Position numbers and translations under genes: made by a program
Shown: positions 43,341-53,600 of the stretch, in pieces
Layout: each line of letters begins with the position of its first letter
How positions within the stretch are numbered: the stretch's first letter is position 1
NCBI GenBank assembly: GCA_017432885.1
Contig: JAFRIE010000013.1
Coordinates: 81,956-142,788, forward strand
Direction of reading: 5' to 3'
DNA from: Erysipelotrichaceae bacterium
GTDB lineage: Bacteria; Bacillota_I; Bacilli_A; Erysipelotrichales; Erysipelotrichaceae
DNA length: 60,833 bases
The notes under the pieces: model-generated
The model's input: the letters and a program-made list of their open reading frames with translations, nothing else
Told to the model about the DNA's origin: nothing
The model's database searches: none

Positions 43341-45401
43341 CTACTGTTCCGTTGTCTTAAATCGATTTGTATAGCCGCATATTGCTTCAAGAAGTTCCTG
43401 CTGTAAAGATTCATCGATCTTTTTTTCCGTGATTATTCGCTGAATCAGTTCCGGATAATTGCGGTTCATTTCCTCTAAAAGACCCTTTTCATATTCCCGG
43501 ACTCTGTTTAAAGGAATATCATCCAGGAAACCCTGCTTATTCATAAAGAACAGGACGACCTGATCATGTGTCGTCATCGGCTGATACTGCGGCTGTTTCA
43601 GCAGTTCTACCAGATGTCTGCCATGGTTGATGCGGGCTCTGGTAGATGGATCAAGATCAGAACCGAACTGGGCGAAATCCAGAACCTCCTGATACTGGGA
43701 AAGATCCAGTTTTAAAGAGGAAGATACGCTCTTCATGGCTTTGATCTGGGCGGAAGATCCGACTCTGGACACGGATAGACCGTAGTCTACCGCCGGCCGG
43801 ATACCGCTGTTGAACATTTCGCTCTGTAAGAAAATCTGTCCATCGGTAATGGATATGACATTGGTTGGAATATAGGCGGAAATATCACCCGCCTGGGTTT
43901 CTATGATCGGTAAGGCCGTCAGACTTCCGCCTCCCAGTTCATCGGAAAGTCTTGCGCTTCTTTCCAGCAGACGGGAATGCAGATAGAAAACATCGCCCGG
44001 ATAGGCTTCTCTTCCCGGGGGCCTTCTTAACAGTAAGGAAAGGGTACGGTAGGCAACCGCATGTTTACTGAGGTCATCGTAGATGATCAGAACATCTTCT
44101 CCTTGATTCATCCAGTATTCGCCGATACTGCAGCCGGAATAAGGAGCGATGTACTGCAGGGATGCGAGCTCGCTGGCTCCGGCAACTACGACCGTGGTAT
44201 ATTCCATGGCCTGATACTGATTCAGTTTTTCGATGATCTGGGCAACCGTAGAGTTCTTCTGACCGATCGCCACATAGATGCATTTTACGTTTCTTCCCTT
44301 CTGGTTGATGATCGTATCGATGGCAATCGCCGTCTTGCCGGTCTGTCTGTCGCCGATGATCAGCTCTCTTTGGCCCTTGCCGATCGGGATCATGGAGTCA
44401 ATGACTTTGATTCCCGTCTGCAGCGGTTCATTGACCGGCTGACGTTCGATGACACCCGGTGCATTGGCTTCGATCTGCCGGTGTTCTTCTGCCAGAATAG
44501 GGCCTTTCCCGTCGATTGGTCTGCCCAAGGCATCTACCACTCTGCCAAGCAGGCCGTCTCCTACCGGAACTTCAACGACCTTTCCGGTGGAATAAACCTG
44601 TGTTCCTTTGATGATGTCGTTATCACTGCCCAACAGCACGGCAGCAATGTTGTGCTCTTCCAGGTCCATGACCATGGCCTTGGTCTTGCCGATATCAAGA
44701 AGTTCTCCGGCCATGGCATTGTAGATGCCGCTGATATTGGCGACACCGTCAGCAACGCTGCTTACCGTTCCTGTGGTATAGGTCGTCTCATTGCGGACCA
44801 TATCCTTATCGTAGGAGTCGATCCGTTTCTTCAGATCGGCAGAAATGTTTTCCAGATCTCCATGCCCCGTTTCCAGCAGTGCACTGCGCAGATCCTTCAT
44901 CCTGGCTTTGTAAGTACCATCCCAGACCTCGTCGTTGATCTCGACCTTGACACCGCCGATCAGACTCTTGTCAACTTTACTTTCCAGACGGATCGCCTGT
45001 TTCAGTTTATAAGAAAAGGCGGCTTCCAGATTGACCAGTTCATTGTTGTCCAGTTCATTGGCACTGTAGGCCGTACCGAAAACATAACCTCTTAACTGAT
45101 AGTAGTAGGAAAGAAACTGACGGATCAGAGCTCTTTCTACATGTTTCTGAGGGATCCTGTTAATAACCTGAAAAAGGGCGTAAAGGACGGAATCATCCAG
45201 ATCATTATGAAAAGCTTCCTGAAGCTTCGTCTTCTTCTCTTCCGAACTGTAATCGGAAGAATCGATGTATCGGCTCAGTTCGACATTCCTGTTGAGCTCA
45301 TCGTTGATCCTTTTGATCTCCGAGAACAGGAGTTCTACATGTCCTTCCTGTTTCGCCAGTTCCATCAGGTTTCTGGCATATCCGTCGACCTTGACACTCA
45401 T
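43341..45401 (-). CDS. atpHA: Fused ATP synthase delta-alpha subunit
   Basis: 686 aa. Residues 1-176 are a full delta/OSCP subunit: [17 protein letters not shown], helical bundle, and the C-terminal signature [27 protein letters not shown]. After a linker of about six residues (ETGHGD) residue 183 onward is the alpha subunit: [36 protein letters not shown], Walker A GDRQTGKT at 350-357, [11 protein letters not shown] and the arginine-finger region [13 protein letters not shown]. There is no stop, no gap and no Met between them. Normally atpH and atpA are separate genes and F1 has one delta but three alpha. Internal Met codons (168, 201) lack spaced ribosome sites; an ATT codon in an alpha-like position follows GGAG at 11 bases. 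Overlaps atpF by 4 bases. Confidence 0.93.
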   Translation of the reverse strand: MSVKVDGYARNLMELAKQEGHVELLFSEIKRINDELNRNVELSRYIDSSDYSSEEKKTKLQEAFHNDLDDSVLYALFQVINRIPQKHVERALIRQFLSYYYQLRGYVFGTAYSANELDNNELVNLEAAFSYKLKQAIRLESKVDKSLIGGVKVEINDEVWDGTYKARMKDLRSALLETGHGDLENISADLKKRIDSYDKDMVRNETTYTTGTVSSVADGVANISGIYNAMAGELLDIGKTKAMVMDLEEHNIAAVLLGSDNDIIKGTQVYSTGKVVEVPVGDGLLGRVVDALGRPIDGKGPILAEEHRQIEANAPGVIERQPVNEPLQTGIKVIDSMIPIGKGQRELIIGDRQTGKTAIAIDTIINQKGRNVKCIYVAIGQKNSTVAQIIEKLNQYQAMEYTTVVVAGASELASLQYIAPYSGCSIGEYWMNQGEDVLIIYDDLSKHAVAYRTLSLLLRRPPGREAYPGDVFYLHSRLLERSARLSDELGGGSLTALPIIETQAGDISAYIPTNVISITDGQIFLQSEMFNSGIRPAVDYGLSVSRVGSSAQIKAMKSVSSSLKLDLSQYQEVLDFAQFGSDLDPSTRARINHGRHLVELLKQPQYQPMTTHDQVVLFFMNKQGFLDDIPLNRVREYEKGLLEEMNRNYPELIQRIITEKKIDESLQQELLEAICGYTNRFKTTEQ

Positions 45402-45907
45402 TTCTTCACGACTTCCTTCACAAAAGTATCGATATTGTCTCGATCGCGTTTTTCATCGACTCTGCTCTGCAGGATTTTTTCCGCTACGGCGATTGCCGTA
45501 TCAACGATCTCTTCCTGCATCTGGTCGAGCATCTTGTTCCTCTGTTTCTCGATGTCCTTCTGGGCGTCCGTCAGCATCTTCTGCGTCTGTCTGCGTCCTT
45601 CTTCGGCGATTTCTTCCTTCAGGGTCTCGCCTTCTTCTCTGGCATCCTCAAGGATCTGCTGCGCCTGCTTCTGTGCCACATCGATCGATGCCTTGGCTTG
45701 CGCATTGAGTTCCTCGTTCTCCTGTTTCAGGCGGTCCGCCTCGATGAGCCTGCTGCTTTCGTATTCGCTTCTGGTATCCAGGATCTTTTTGACCGGTTTC
45801 CAGGCAAGCCTGTACATGAGAAAAAACAGCACAGCCGTCGCGCAAAGCTGCGTGAGCGCCGTCCAGACATTAGGAACCAACTGTCCTAAAATATCAATGA
45901 TCTGCAT
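45398..45907 (-). CDS. atpF: ATP synthase b subunit
   Basis: 169-aa peripheral stalk subunit. One N-terminal membrane helix ([27 protein letters not shown]) followed by a long charged coiled coil rich in Gln, Glu and Arg to the C-terminus. Standard length. Dimerises and holds the delta subunit. Confidence 0.95.
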   Translation of the reverse strand: MQIIDILGQLVPNVWTALTQLCATAVLFFLMYRLAWKPVKKILDTRSEYESSRLIEADRLKQENEELNAQAKASIDVAQKQAQQILEDAREEGETLKEEIAEEGRRQTQKMLTDAQKDIEKQRNKMLDQMQEEIVDTAIAVAEKILQSRVDEKRDRDNIDTFVKEVVKK

Positions 45908-45910
45908 CGT

Positions 45911-46135
45911 TTACCTTCCCAGAATGAAAATGATCAGGAACGCAACCAGCAGACAGTAAATGGCACAAGTCTCGGAAATGGCTGCACCGATGATCGCCAT
46001 GGACTGGATCTTGTCGGCCGCATCCGGATTCTTTCCGATCGATTCAACGGCCTTCATGGCTACCAGACCTTCCATTACACCTGTAACACAGCCCATCATG
46101 ACACATGCAGCTGCTGCAAAAGCGATTTTTTCCAT
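45911..46135 (-). CDS. atpE: ATP synthase c subunit with two-carboxylate ion site
   Basis: 74-aa hairpin of two membrane helices joined by the polar loop GKNPDAADK. The ion-binding Glu is E55 in ISETCAIY, followed by T56 and Y60, as in Na+-binding c subunits (ES/ET...Y). In helix 1 the place of the Na+-site Gln is taken by E22 (GVMEG), 33 residues before E55, the same spacing as Gln32/Glu65 in Ilyobacter tartaricus. A second Glu at that place is the two-carboxylate pattern described for Fusobacterium nucleatum. Na+ coupling is therefore likely, by inference. Three bases separate it from atpF. Confidence 0.93.
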   Translation of the reverse strand: MEKIAFAAAACVMMGCVTGVMEGLVAMKAVESIGKNPDAADKIQSMAIIGAAISETCAIYCLLVAFLIIFILGR

Positions 46136-46137
46136 AT

Positions 46138-46830
46138 TTATTCCTCCCCTTGTTTATTCGGCAGTTCCTTGCCGATGAATGAAATCGTCAGAATGACAAA
46201 GATATACGCCTGCATCGCTCCGGAAAACAGATCGAAGTAGAAATGCAGGACCGGCGCCACGATGACGCCGAAGATATTGAATTTACCGATGACCGGAATC
46301 AGTTCCGATACCGATGCCAGCATCTGGTAGATGACCGACATCAGGATGCCTCCCGACAGGATGTTGCCGAACAGACGCAGCGACAGCGACAGGAGCGTCG
46401 AGAACTTGCTCAGGACGTTCAGTACGACAAACGGCGCAAACGGTTCGAACCAGCTCTTGATGTATTCCTTTCTGCCTTTGGCTTTGGCGGCATAGACTTC
46501 GATCAGGATGCAGGTGATCGCACCCAGGACCATCGTGACACTGTAGTTGGATGTCGGCGTCTCCAGCGAGAAGAGTCCGGCAATGTTGGCCAGGAAAATG
46601 TAGGCCATGATCGTCATGATGTAAGGCGTCAGATACTTGGCTATTTTCTTGTTTGTTTTCTCGGTAACCATTTTGTCGATCATTTCCGCAAACATGATCA
46701 CCAGAAGTACGATGCCGGTAGGCTTACTCAAGGGATCGAATTTCACCAGTCTGCGGTTGATGTAGACCAGCAGAAGTGCCATGAAAAGCGTAACGATAAG
46801 GATCGAATAGACCGTCGTCTGCAGTTTCAT
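46138..46830 (-). CDS. atpB: ATP synthase a subunit
   Basis: 230-aa polytopic stator subunit. The essential Arg is in LSLSLRLFGNILSGG; the last helices (GAMQAYIFVILTISFIG) carry the conserved Gln. About five helices, length slightly short of Bacillus a. Starts 4 bases inside atpI. Confidence 0.95.
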   Translation of the reverse strand: MKLQTTVYSILIVTLFMALLLVYINRRLVKFDPLSKPTGIVLLVIMFAEMIDKMVTEKTNKKIAKYLTPYIMTIMAYIFLANIAGLFSLETPTSNYSVTMVLGAITCILIEVYAAKAKGRKEYIKSWFEPFAPFVVLNVLSKFSTLLSLSLRLFGNILSGGILMSVIYQMLASVSELIPVIGKFNIFGVIVAPVLHFYFDLFSGAMQAYIFVILTISFIGKELPNKQGEE

Positions 46831-47180
46831 TCCTGTACACCTCCTTTTTTCTTTACGGCATCGATGACCAGGGCGATCATGAACAGGGTCAGACCGATGG
46901 CTACGCCGATGATACTGATCGTATCACGGAAGCGCATGGCCAGATACATGACAGCAGCCAGCAGCAGGAACCTGCATATGCTTAGCAGAAACATAATTCC
47001 TCCGTTCTTCTTTTCCGCCTTCAGGATCTGTTTCATCGTGTAGGAAAGCAGATACAGGTTGATCATACTGAAGATGGAAGCCGTGAGAATTCCCAGCGAT
47101 ATCTTAAAATCAAAAAACGCCAGGATACCACTTAGCACCAGAGCGATTATTGCTGTCAATTCATAGATCTTTTTATTCAT
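46827..47180 (-). CDS. atpI: ATP synthase protein I (AtpI-like)
   Basis: 117-aa protein with four short hydrophobic helices (IIALVLSGILAFF, SIFSMINLYLLSY, ICRFLLLAAVMYLAM, VAIGLTLFMIALVID) and a charged loop between the second and third. Fits the AtpI family that aids c-ring assembly or Mg2+/Na+ handling. First gene of the operon. Weak ribosome site. Confidence 0.8.
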   Translation of the reverse strand: MNKKIYELTAIIALVLSGILAFFDFKISLGILTASIFSMINLYLLSYTMKQILKAEKKNGGIMFLLSICRFLLLAAVMYLAMRFRDTISIIGVAIGLTLFMIALVIDAVKKKGGVQE

Positions 47181-47206
47181 GCCGTCACTCGATACGACTT
47201 AAGAAT

Positions 47207-47235
47207 ATTATAAGGATTTTCCCTCGAAAGCTCAA
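47207..47235 (-). promoter_or_regulatory. Promoter of the atp operon
   Basis: Minus strand: -35 TTGAGC (47230-47235), 17-base spacer, -10 TATAAT (47207-47212). Predicted start about 20 bases before the atpI ATG. Confidence 0.75.
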
Positions 47236-47247
47236 TATTTGTACCCG

Positions 47248-47409
47248 TCAGAGCTTGATGAAACACATAACCGGAAAAGTGGGGATATTCAGGACGTGGA
47301 GACGTTCTTCTTCGTTGATGTCTTCATACAGTAAAGTCAGAATCGGGTCCGTTTTTGCCGCTTCATCTGTTCCGGATCCTTTATAGGATTGAAAGAAGGC
47401 AATTAATGA
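47248..47409 (-). pseudogene. Possible 3' fragment of a lost gene
   Basis: An open frame of 53 codons with normal coding composition (GSGTDEAAKTDPILTLLYEDINEEERLHVLNIPTFP, read in two parts GSGTDEAAKTDPILTLLYED and INEEERLHVLNIPTFP) ends in TGA at 47248. It has no start codon or ribosome site at its upstream end, where the sequence turns AT-rich at about 47410. This looks like the tail of a gene cut when the AT-rich block with the giant gene arrived. I do not recognise the protein. A chance open frame remains possible. Confidence 0.35.
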
Positions 47410-47662
47410 TCATTTTTTTGTTGTCATTGAAAGTGTAATTCATCAAAAAAACTGATGTAAATAAAACATGTCACATTTTTGAACTATGTAACATTGTTTT
47501 AGATCGGTTCTAGTTTTTCCGTAACAGTTCAATACCACTATATCGTTTTATCCGATTATATAGAAAAGGAACAAAGGAACGATACTTTGCCAGTGATATT
47601 GTATGTATTCTGAGACGTATTCTATGGCAGTCCCTTATAAGGACAGAATTACAGTTTTCCGT
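47410..47662. other. AT-rich non-coding spacer downstream of the 3117-aa gene
   Basis: About 250 bases without a supported gene. It holds an imperfect AT palindrome (CTATATCG...CGATTATATAG, about 47537-47562) but no clear GC-stem terminator for the giant gene, and no promoter or riboswitch that I can recognise. Confidence 0.5.
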
Positions 47663-50600
47663 CTATTGATCCAGGTATTGATCAATGTTTTCTTCTGTTA
47701 TGCAGAAATATGGAATATAGCCTATTTTCTTACAGATCTTTCCCGTTTTCAACATTGTTTGTATCGCCGTACAAGCGGCTTTGAACTGGGACATACCATC
47801 ATAAACAACTGTCCCGGCGATTCCTCCATCCTTGATAGCCTGAAGCAGTTCCTCATCGTACTCCGAAGTAATGATGTGTATGTTTCTCCACTCTGCAGTC
47901 CATGTTTTTTTGTATTCTTCTATACCATCCATTGCACCAAGAGCTTTGTTGATCGAATCTGCATAAATGAAATCAGGTAAAGGATAATACTGCAGATAGT
48001 TTTGTATACCGCTTTTAACCATATCCCTGTCATTCTGACAATACAAACTTGTTATAAGACTGTTGTTCATTCCCTTATCAGATAAATAAGTAGGAAGATA
48101 ATTTGAAACGTGATATCCTTGCGTTTCTTCCCAAGTTCCCTCTATCGTGAAGAATTTCAAAATGCCGTCATTGTTGACATCACCGTGATCAGGAAGATGG
48201 TAGATCAAATCTGCTATATAATAGCACTTATCTGTTAGACTGTAATCTTCAATATAATCATCACAGAGATCACCTTTCATTAAGTAATAATTTCCATAAG
48301 CATCTACTACTGAACTTGTAATACCGGAATCAAATATAGCATTTGAAATTTCATAAAACCTATCTGACGGCATAATGTCTGAATAGAACAGTATAGCATC
48401 GCTTCCGTTTGAAATGAAATCGTAAATCTGTTCTGCTTGAATATCCGGGTCTTCATTTGCATCAGCAAAATTTACAATGAACTGGTCATCTCCCGGAAGA
48501 CTGATGGAATTGAAATAATTCTCGATCGTGTTACGTATTTGTCTTTCTAATACTTCATCGACAGAACAAACAGATACATCAACGTTATAAATTTCATAGC
48601 CTCTGTGCCATACCGCATACAGCGTTATTAATGTGCCCGCCTTTTCAGGGTCATACGCAAACACGGATAGATCCTCGTAGAAATCGCCCGATCCGTCCTG
48701 CTTCGTGTTCCAGCCTAGGAAACGGATCGTTTTATTATTCACTATTTTCTTGTATGCGTTTTTCGTAAGTTTAGTATCTTTATAAACGATCAGATCTTTC
48801 ATGTTCCCGGATGTTGCACCGTTAGAATTAAATCTTAGGGTTATTCCTAAAGGCTTCTGAGAAATGGTGAATTTTACTGTCTTAGTTCCGCCATAGTTTC
48901 CTTTGCCTCTGATTGTAACGGAAGCAGAACCCTTCTCGATGTTATTTACATATGAATCTGAAACAATATCATAATCAGAAGGAGCAAGAGTATCCTTGCC
49001 TACTTTGACTGTAATATCTGATTTCAATAAAGTCACCGCTTTTCCGGTGTAATACTGGGTGGAGATATTTACTGTAGCTTTGGAGATATCATAAGATGTT
49101 ATCCGATAATCTTTCGATAATTTTCCGGTATAGTTGCTTCCTATGGATGATACTGTAACAGTTATTACTGTATTAACAGGAAGAATATCTGTACTCTCAA
49201 CCGGATCACCTTCGTTTCTGAATACCTTAGGCTTTTCTTTCTCTTTTGATGACCCGTCTTGTACAATTGTGTCATATTTGTAGACATAAGTTATATCTTT
49301 GCTGTAATCCGTACCTGCGGATAGTTTCTTTCCATCGACATCTGTAAGAACAGGAACAGACTTCCAGCCGTTTGCTTTTGCAGAATATACCCTATCTGGA
49401 ACACTCATCGTTACTGCAGATATATCTTTGGATGTAATAGTGAAAGGATAGGTGAATTCACCGCTGTAATTGCCTTTTCCTTTAACAGTGAGGAAAGCTT
49501 CGCCAACTTTACTGTTATTCTTGTAAGATAAAGTGTAATCTGTGTTGCATACGAGTATTCGATCACCTACTGTTATAACAGGTTCAGGTTTCGTTCCTCC
49601 TTTGGTATAAGGATAAGACTGCTTTAGATCTGCATTCTCGGCTAAGATCTCGGCTTTGTTAATGATGAACGTAGAAGAAAGTGTTCCTGCATACCCTCCC
49701 ATACCAGTGAAAGAAATCGTAGCTTTGCCTGCCTTGTTATTGTTTTTATAGGAAACGGAATAATCCGTTCCTTCAACCAGGAGTGCGTTTCCGTTATGCA
49801 GAACTATCTCATCCTGTTCTATGTCTTTTCCTGAATAAACAGAATCTGTAATACCGGAAACAGTCACATTCTTGATCGATAAACCCGTGATTTTGAAGGA
49901 CTTGTTCACTATGCCATAATACTTTCCTTTACCTTTAAGGATAAGTGTAGCTGTTCCTATTTGAGTATTGTTCAGATATTCGACATCATAATCATCTGTG
50001 TTTCCATTATTTAGTCGAATGCCATCTACTGTAAGTTCCAGTTCTTCCTGCCGCACCTGATGATCGCCATCGAAGTTGTATGGAAGAGAGGATGCGAAAC
50101 CACTGATTTTCGCTTTTGATAAAGATATTCCGTTGATTGTAAACGTTTTTCTAACAGATCCCGCATAATCCACGCAAGTGTCTTTTGCTTGAATAATAAT
50201 ATAACCGGTACCTGAATCGATATTGTTACTATAGGAAATGTCAAAGAGCTCATCGGCCATATCGGTAAGATCCGTCTTACCGTCTTTTATGACAGGAAGA
50301 GGCTTTTTTTCTGTACCATCATAGTCATAGTCATAATCTGCGGCTGAAGGAAGGCTGATCGTCAGGTTTGAAACCAGTTTCTGATTTGACGGGATGATCC
50401 GGATCTGATTCTCACAATGGAAGGCATAGTTGCCCATACCATCAATGAGCACTTTGTAGGTTCCTGTCTCTTTTGGCTTAACAATTGCCTCTCCGTTTTC
50501 ATCTTCTACCTTGACAACATAATCGCTTGCATTTTTAAGAGTCTTCCCCTGATACGACACTTTAGGAGAAAGCGTGATGCCGGATTTATTGTAAGCATAG

Positions 50601-53600
50601 GTATCGACAAGTTCTATCGTTGGATCAATCGGCATCGGAAGGATATTGAAATACTTCACATACGTTCCGGCATAGTTGTTTTTTCCTGTAATCGTTACAG
50701 CAGCCGTTCCAGCCTTAGTGTTGTTTGAATACTTGACGGTATAGTCTATATCTAATATCAGTCTTGTTTTGTGATGATAGACTCTAAACGTATCAGGAAC
50801 ATAAGATTTCACGGAAGGATCGTAGTAAACTGAATCTTCTCCATCAAATGTAAAGGCTGAAGTCCACAGTCCTTTCGGTAGATTATCTGAATCAAGACTT
50901 ATCATGTCTTCAGGGAGGATTTCACCAAATGATTCTTCTTTAATCAAATATGTAATGGTAACGGAATCTGAATCGTTTCTGTTTGGAGAAGAAGCAAAGG
51001 CCTTTATTGTTGTATTTTCAGAAATCGTGAATGAATCTTCATAAACAGATGATTCTTTTGTAGGCTCCGTTCCATCAACAGTGTAATAAATGGTCGCGTC
51101 AAAAGCATCGCAATACAACGACACTACTGTTCCTTTTTCTATTTCGTTTTCTTTCACATCAGAATATGGAGCAGGTGTTTTGTACTTGTATCTCCATACA
51201 GCATATAAAGTTACTACATCGCCGTCTGTCACAGAAAGATTTGTCACCAGTTCATTATCGTTAAATGCCACATCGCCGTCCGGCGACAAAGCCCATCCGT
51301 CAAAAACCAATCCGGTTACTGCAGGTACAGATGGCAACTGAACAGGAATACTATAATAAGCAGTCAGCGAAGGTATCTCTATCTGGCCCAGGGTCATATC
51401 AAAAGCTATTTGATATTCATTCGGAACGCCTGTTACAGTTACATTCACGTCATGCGGCGGCATCTTGAAAATTGCCGTATCAGAATCGCCGGACCATAGT
51501 ACATCCTTATAACCTTCTGCAGGTGTTGCCGATAATACTACTTCCTGCTGATATTTGTAGGTTCCGTTTCCTTCAGTTTCTGCAACTCCTTCGGAAACAA
51601 TGATGTTCAGATCATAGCTGTTTCTTGTATAGTAATAATCCGTTACGAGATTACCTGCAGCATCTACCTGTATCGTTTCTTTTTCAGGAGCTGTGAATCC
51701 CGGATATTCTTTTGTATCCGGAGTTATCGTGTCCTCATCTGTGACGAGAATCGTTTCAGTTTCAAATGGCTCTATCGGATAACTTCCGTCAAGGTCCTGC
51801 AGATAATGTCTAATCATATAATGAACTGTTGGGAGGTAAACATCTATGGTACATTCCGCAAATATACCTGAGCCATCTGTGGAAGTTGCCCGTATAACTG
51901 CCTGTCCTGCTCTCAATGCCGTAATCGTTCCGTTTTCATCGACAGCGACGATTTCCTCGTTGCTTGATGTCCAAACCAGATCCTTTCTGGAGGCATCAGC
52001 AGGAGAAATTGCCGGTGTGAATGAATAGGTATCACGCTTATACAGCATGATATAAGTATCACCAAGGTCTATGGATGAGACTAGAATAATCGTCTCTGGA
52101 ATGAAATATGTGTAGCTGTTATTATAAGTAAACTGTTCTTCGTTTAAAGCGGTCACGGTAACAAAAACGTTCCCTCCGTTATAGCCTTTAAAATCACTTT
52201 CCAAGTCACATATTACAACTGTCGTTTCACCTGCTTCCAGGTCTTTAAAAGCAAATGAATTATACTGCGTTCCATCGACATCGAAGAATCTGATAATGCC
52301 GGAACCGGTTTCGATTCCTTTGTTTTCTACATAAGCAAGCAAAGACTTGCTATCGCCGATCTGTTCATAGGATACTGATAGTTCGAAATCGCAATAACCG
52401 ATTTTAACAGTATAAGCATTATCTTCAGGATGAGAATCCGCTTTTTCCGATTCTGCAACATACAAATCATATGATGTCAAAGATCCTGGACAACTTATAA
52501 TATCCGTTAGTTCAATTTCAACAGATTCGCCAGGAAGCATGCTGACTTCTTTGTTTATGATGAATTCATTATCAAGCATGATATCAACACCGTTTACAGC
52601 ATGATCTGAATTGTTAGTCACATGTAAGATCAATGGAACATCTTCTCCGACCGCAAGAATATCCGTATCATATTCTACATAATCCAGTACAAGATCCGAG
52701 ACAGAAGAAATGCTCATAAAAACCAGGTCTTTATGATCATCTATTGATTCTGTTCCGATCTGAGGCTTTGTATTCATGCCTAGCAGATATGTACCGCCAT
52801 CCGTAGAACAGACAGATATGTTTTCCAAATAGCCCGTTTCCTCATTAATACATATCGACGGAGACCATGCGTCATTCATAGCATCATATTCCGTCATATA
52901 CAGATCCGCACCGTTTTCTGTTGCTCTTGAGTAGTATACGGTATTCCCAATGATGCTGAATTCGTTAGTCAGACCTTCTATTTCGATTGAATTTCCTTCA
53001 ATTTCGTTTAAACTGCTATTTGAATAGAAAATGAAAGACGCTTCATCAGAAGAAGGCAGCTTGTCATAGACTATCTTCCCTTCTGCATCTTCCGCTACGA
53101 CAATCGACGTATCGGATTCCGTGTTCCATTCGTAAATCCCGTCATTTGCTACATATGTGATTACAGTATCATCAGAAATCTTTCCGATTTCTTTTGACCC
53201 TACATGAGAATCAACATAATGTGATGAAACATCTCCGAACGTCAACCCATTATATGAAACAAAATGGATGCTTGCTGAAGATGGCAATAATACATCATGC
53301 TCGTCTGCTATCTCAGAAGAAAGCCACACAAGATATGTATTCCCCCCTATTGCCGACAATTCAGGAGCATAAACATAATTATCGTTTTCATAAGAAGCAA
53401 GTTCTGTATATTCCAAAGACTCCTTGTCAATGATTCCAACGGATATCATCTGTGAAGTTGCATAAGACAGGATGTCTTCATAATCACTGCCAACGGTTTT
53501 TGAATAAGCCAGAAGCAGATCTCCATTAGCGGCAATACACAGAGAAGGATTTGAATCAAGTTTTGAATTGACATCTACTCTAACCGGTTCAGACCATATA

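Noticed and set aside
44061..45095. Plus-strand open frame opposite the delta-alpha fusion
   Set aside because: Shadow of a conserved gene; no motifs or ribosome site.
43341..45401. Delta-alpha fusion as a sequencing frameshift
   Set aside because: Both parts are in one continuous frame with a short natural linker and no remnant of a stop or ribosome site between them. An indel error would usually leave such traces, but only comparison with relatives can settle it.
47537..47562. AT palindrome as terminator of the 3117-aa gene
   Set aside because: No GC stem and no proper T-run on the minus strand.
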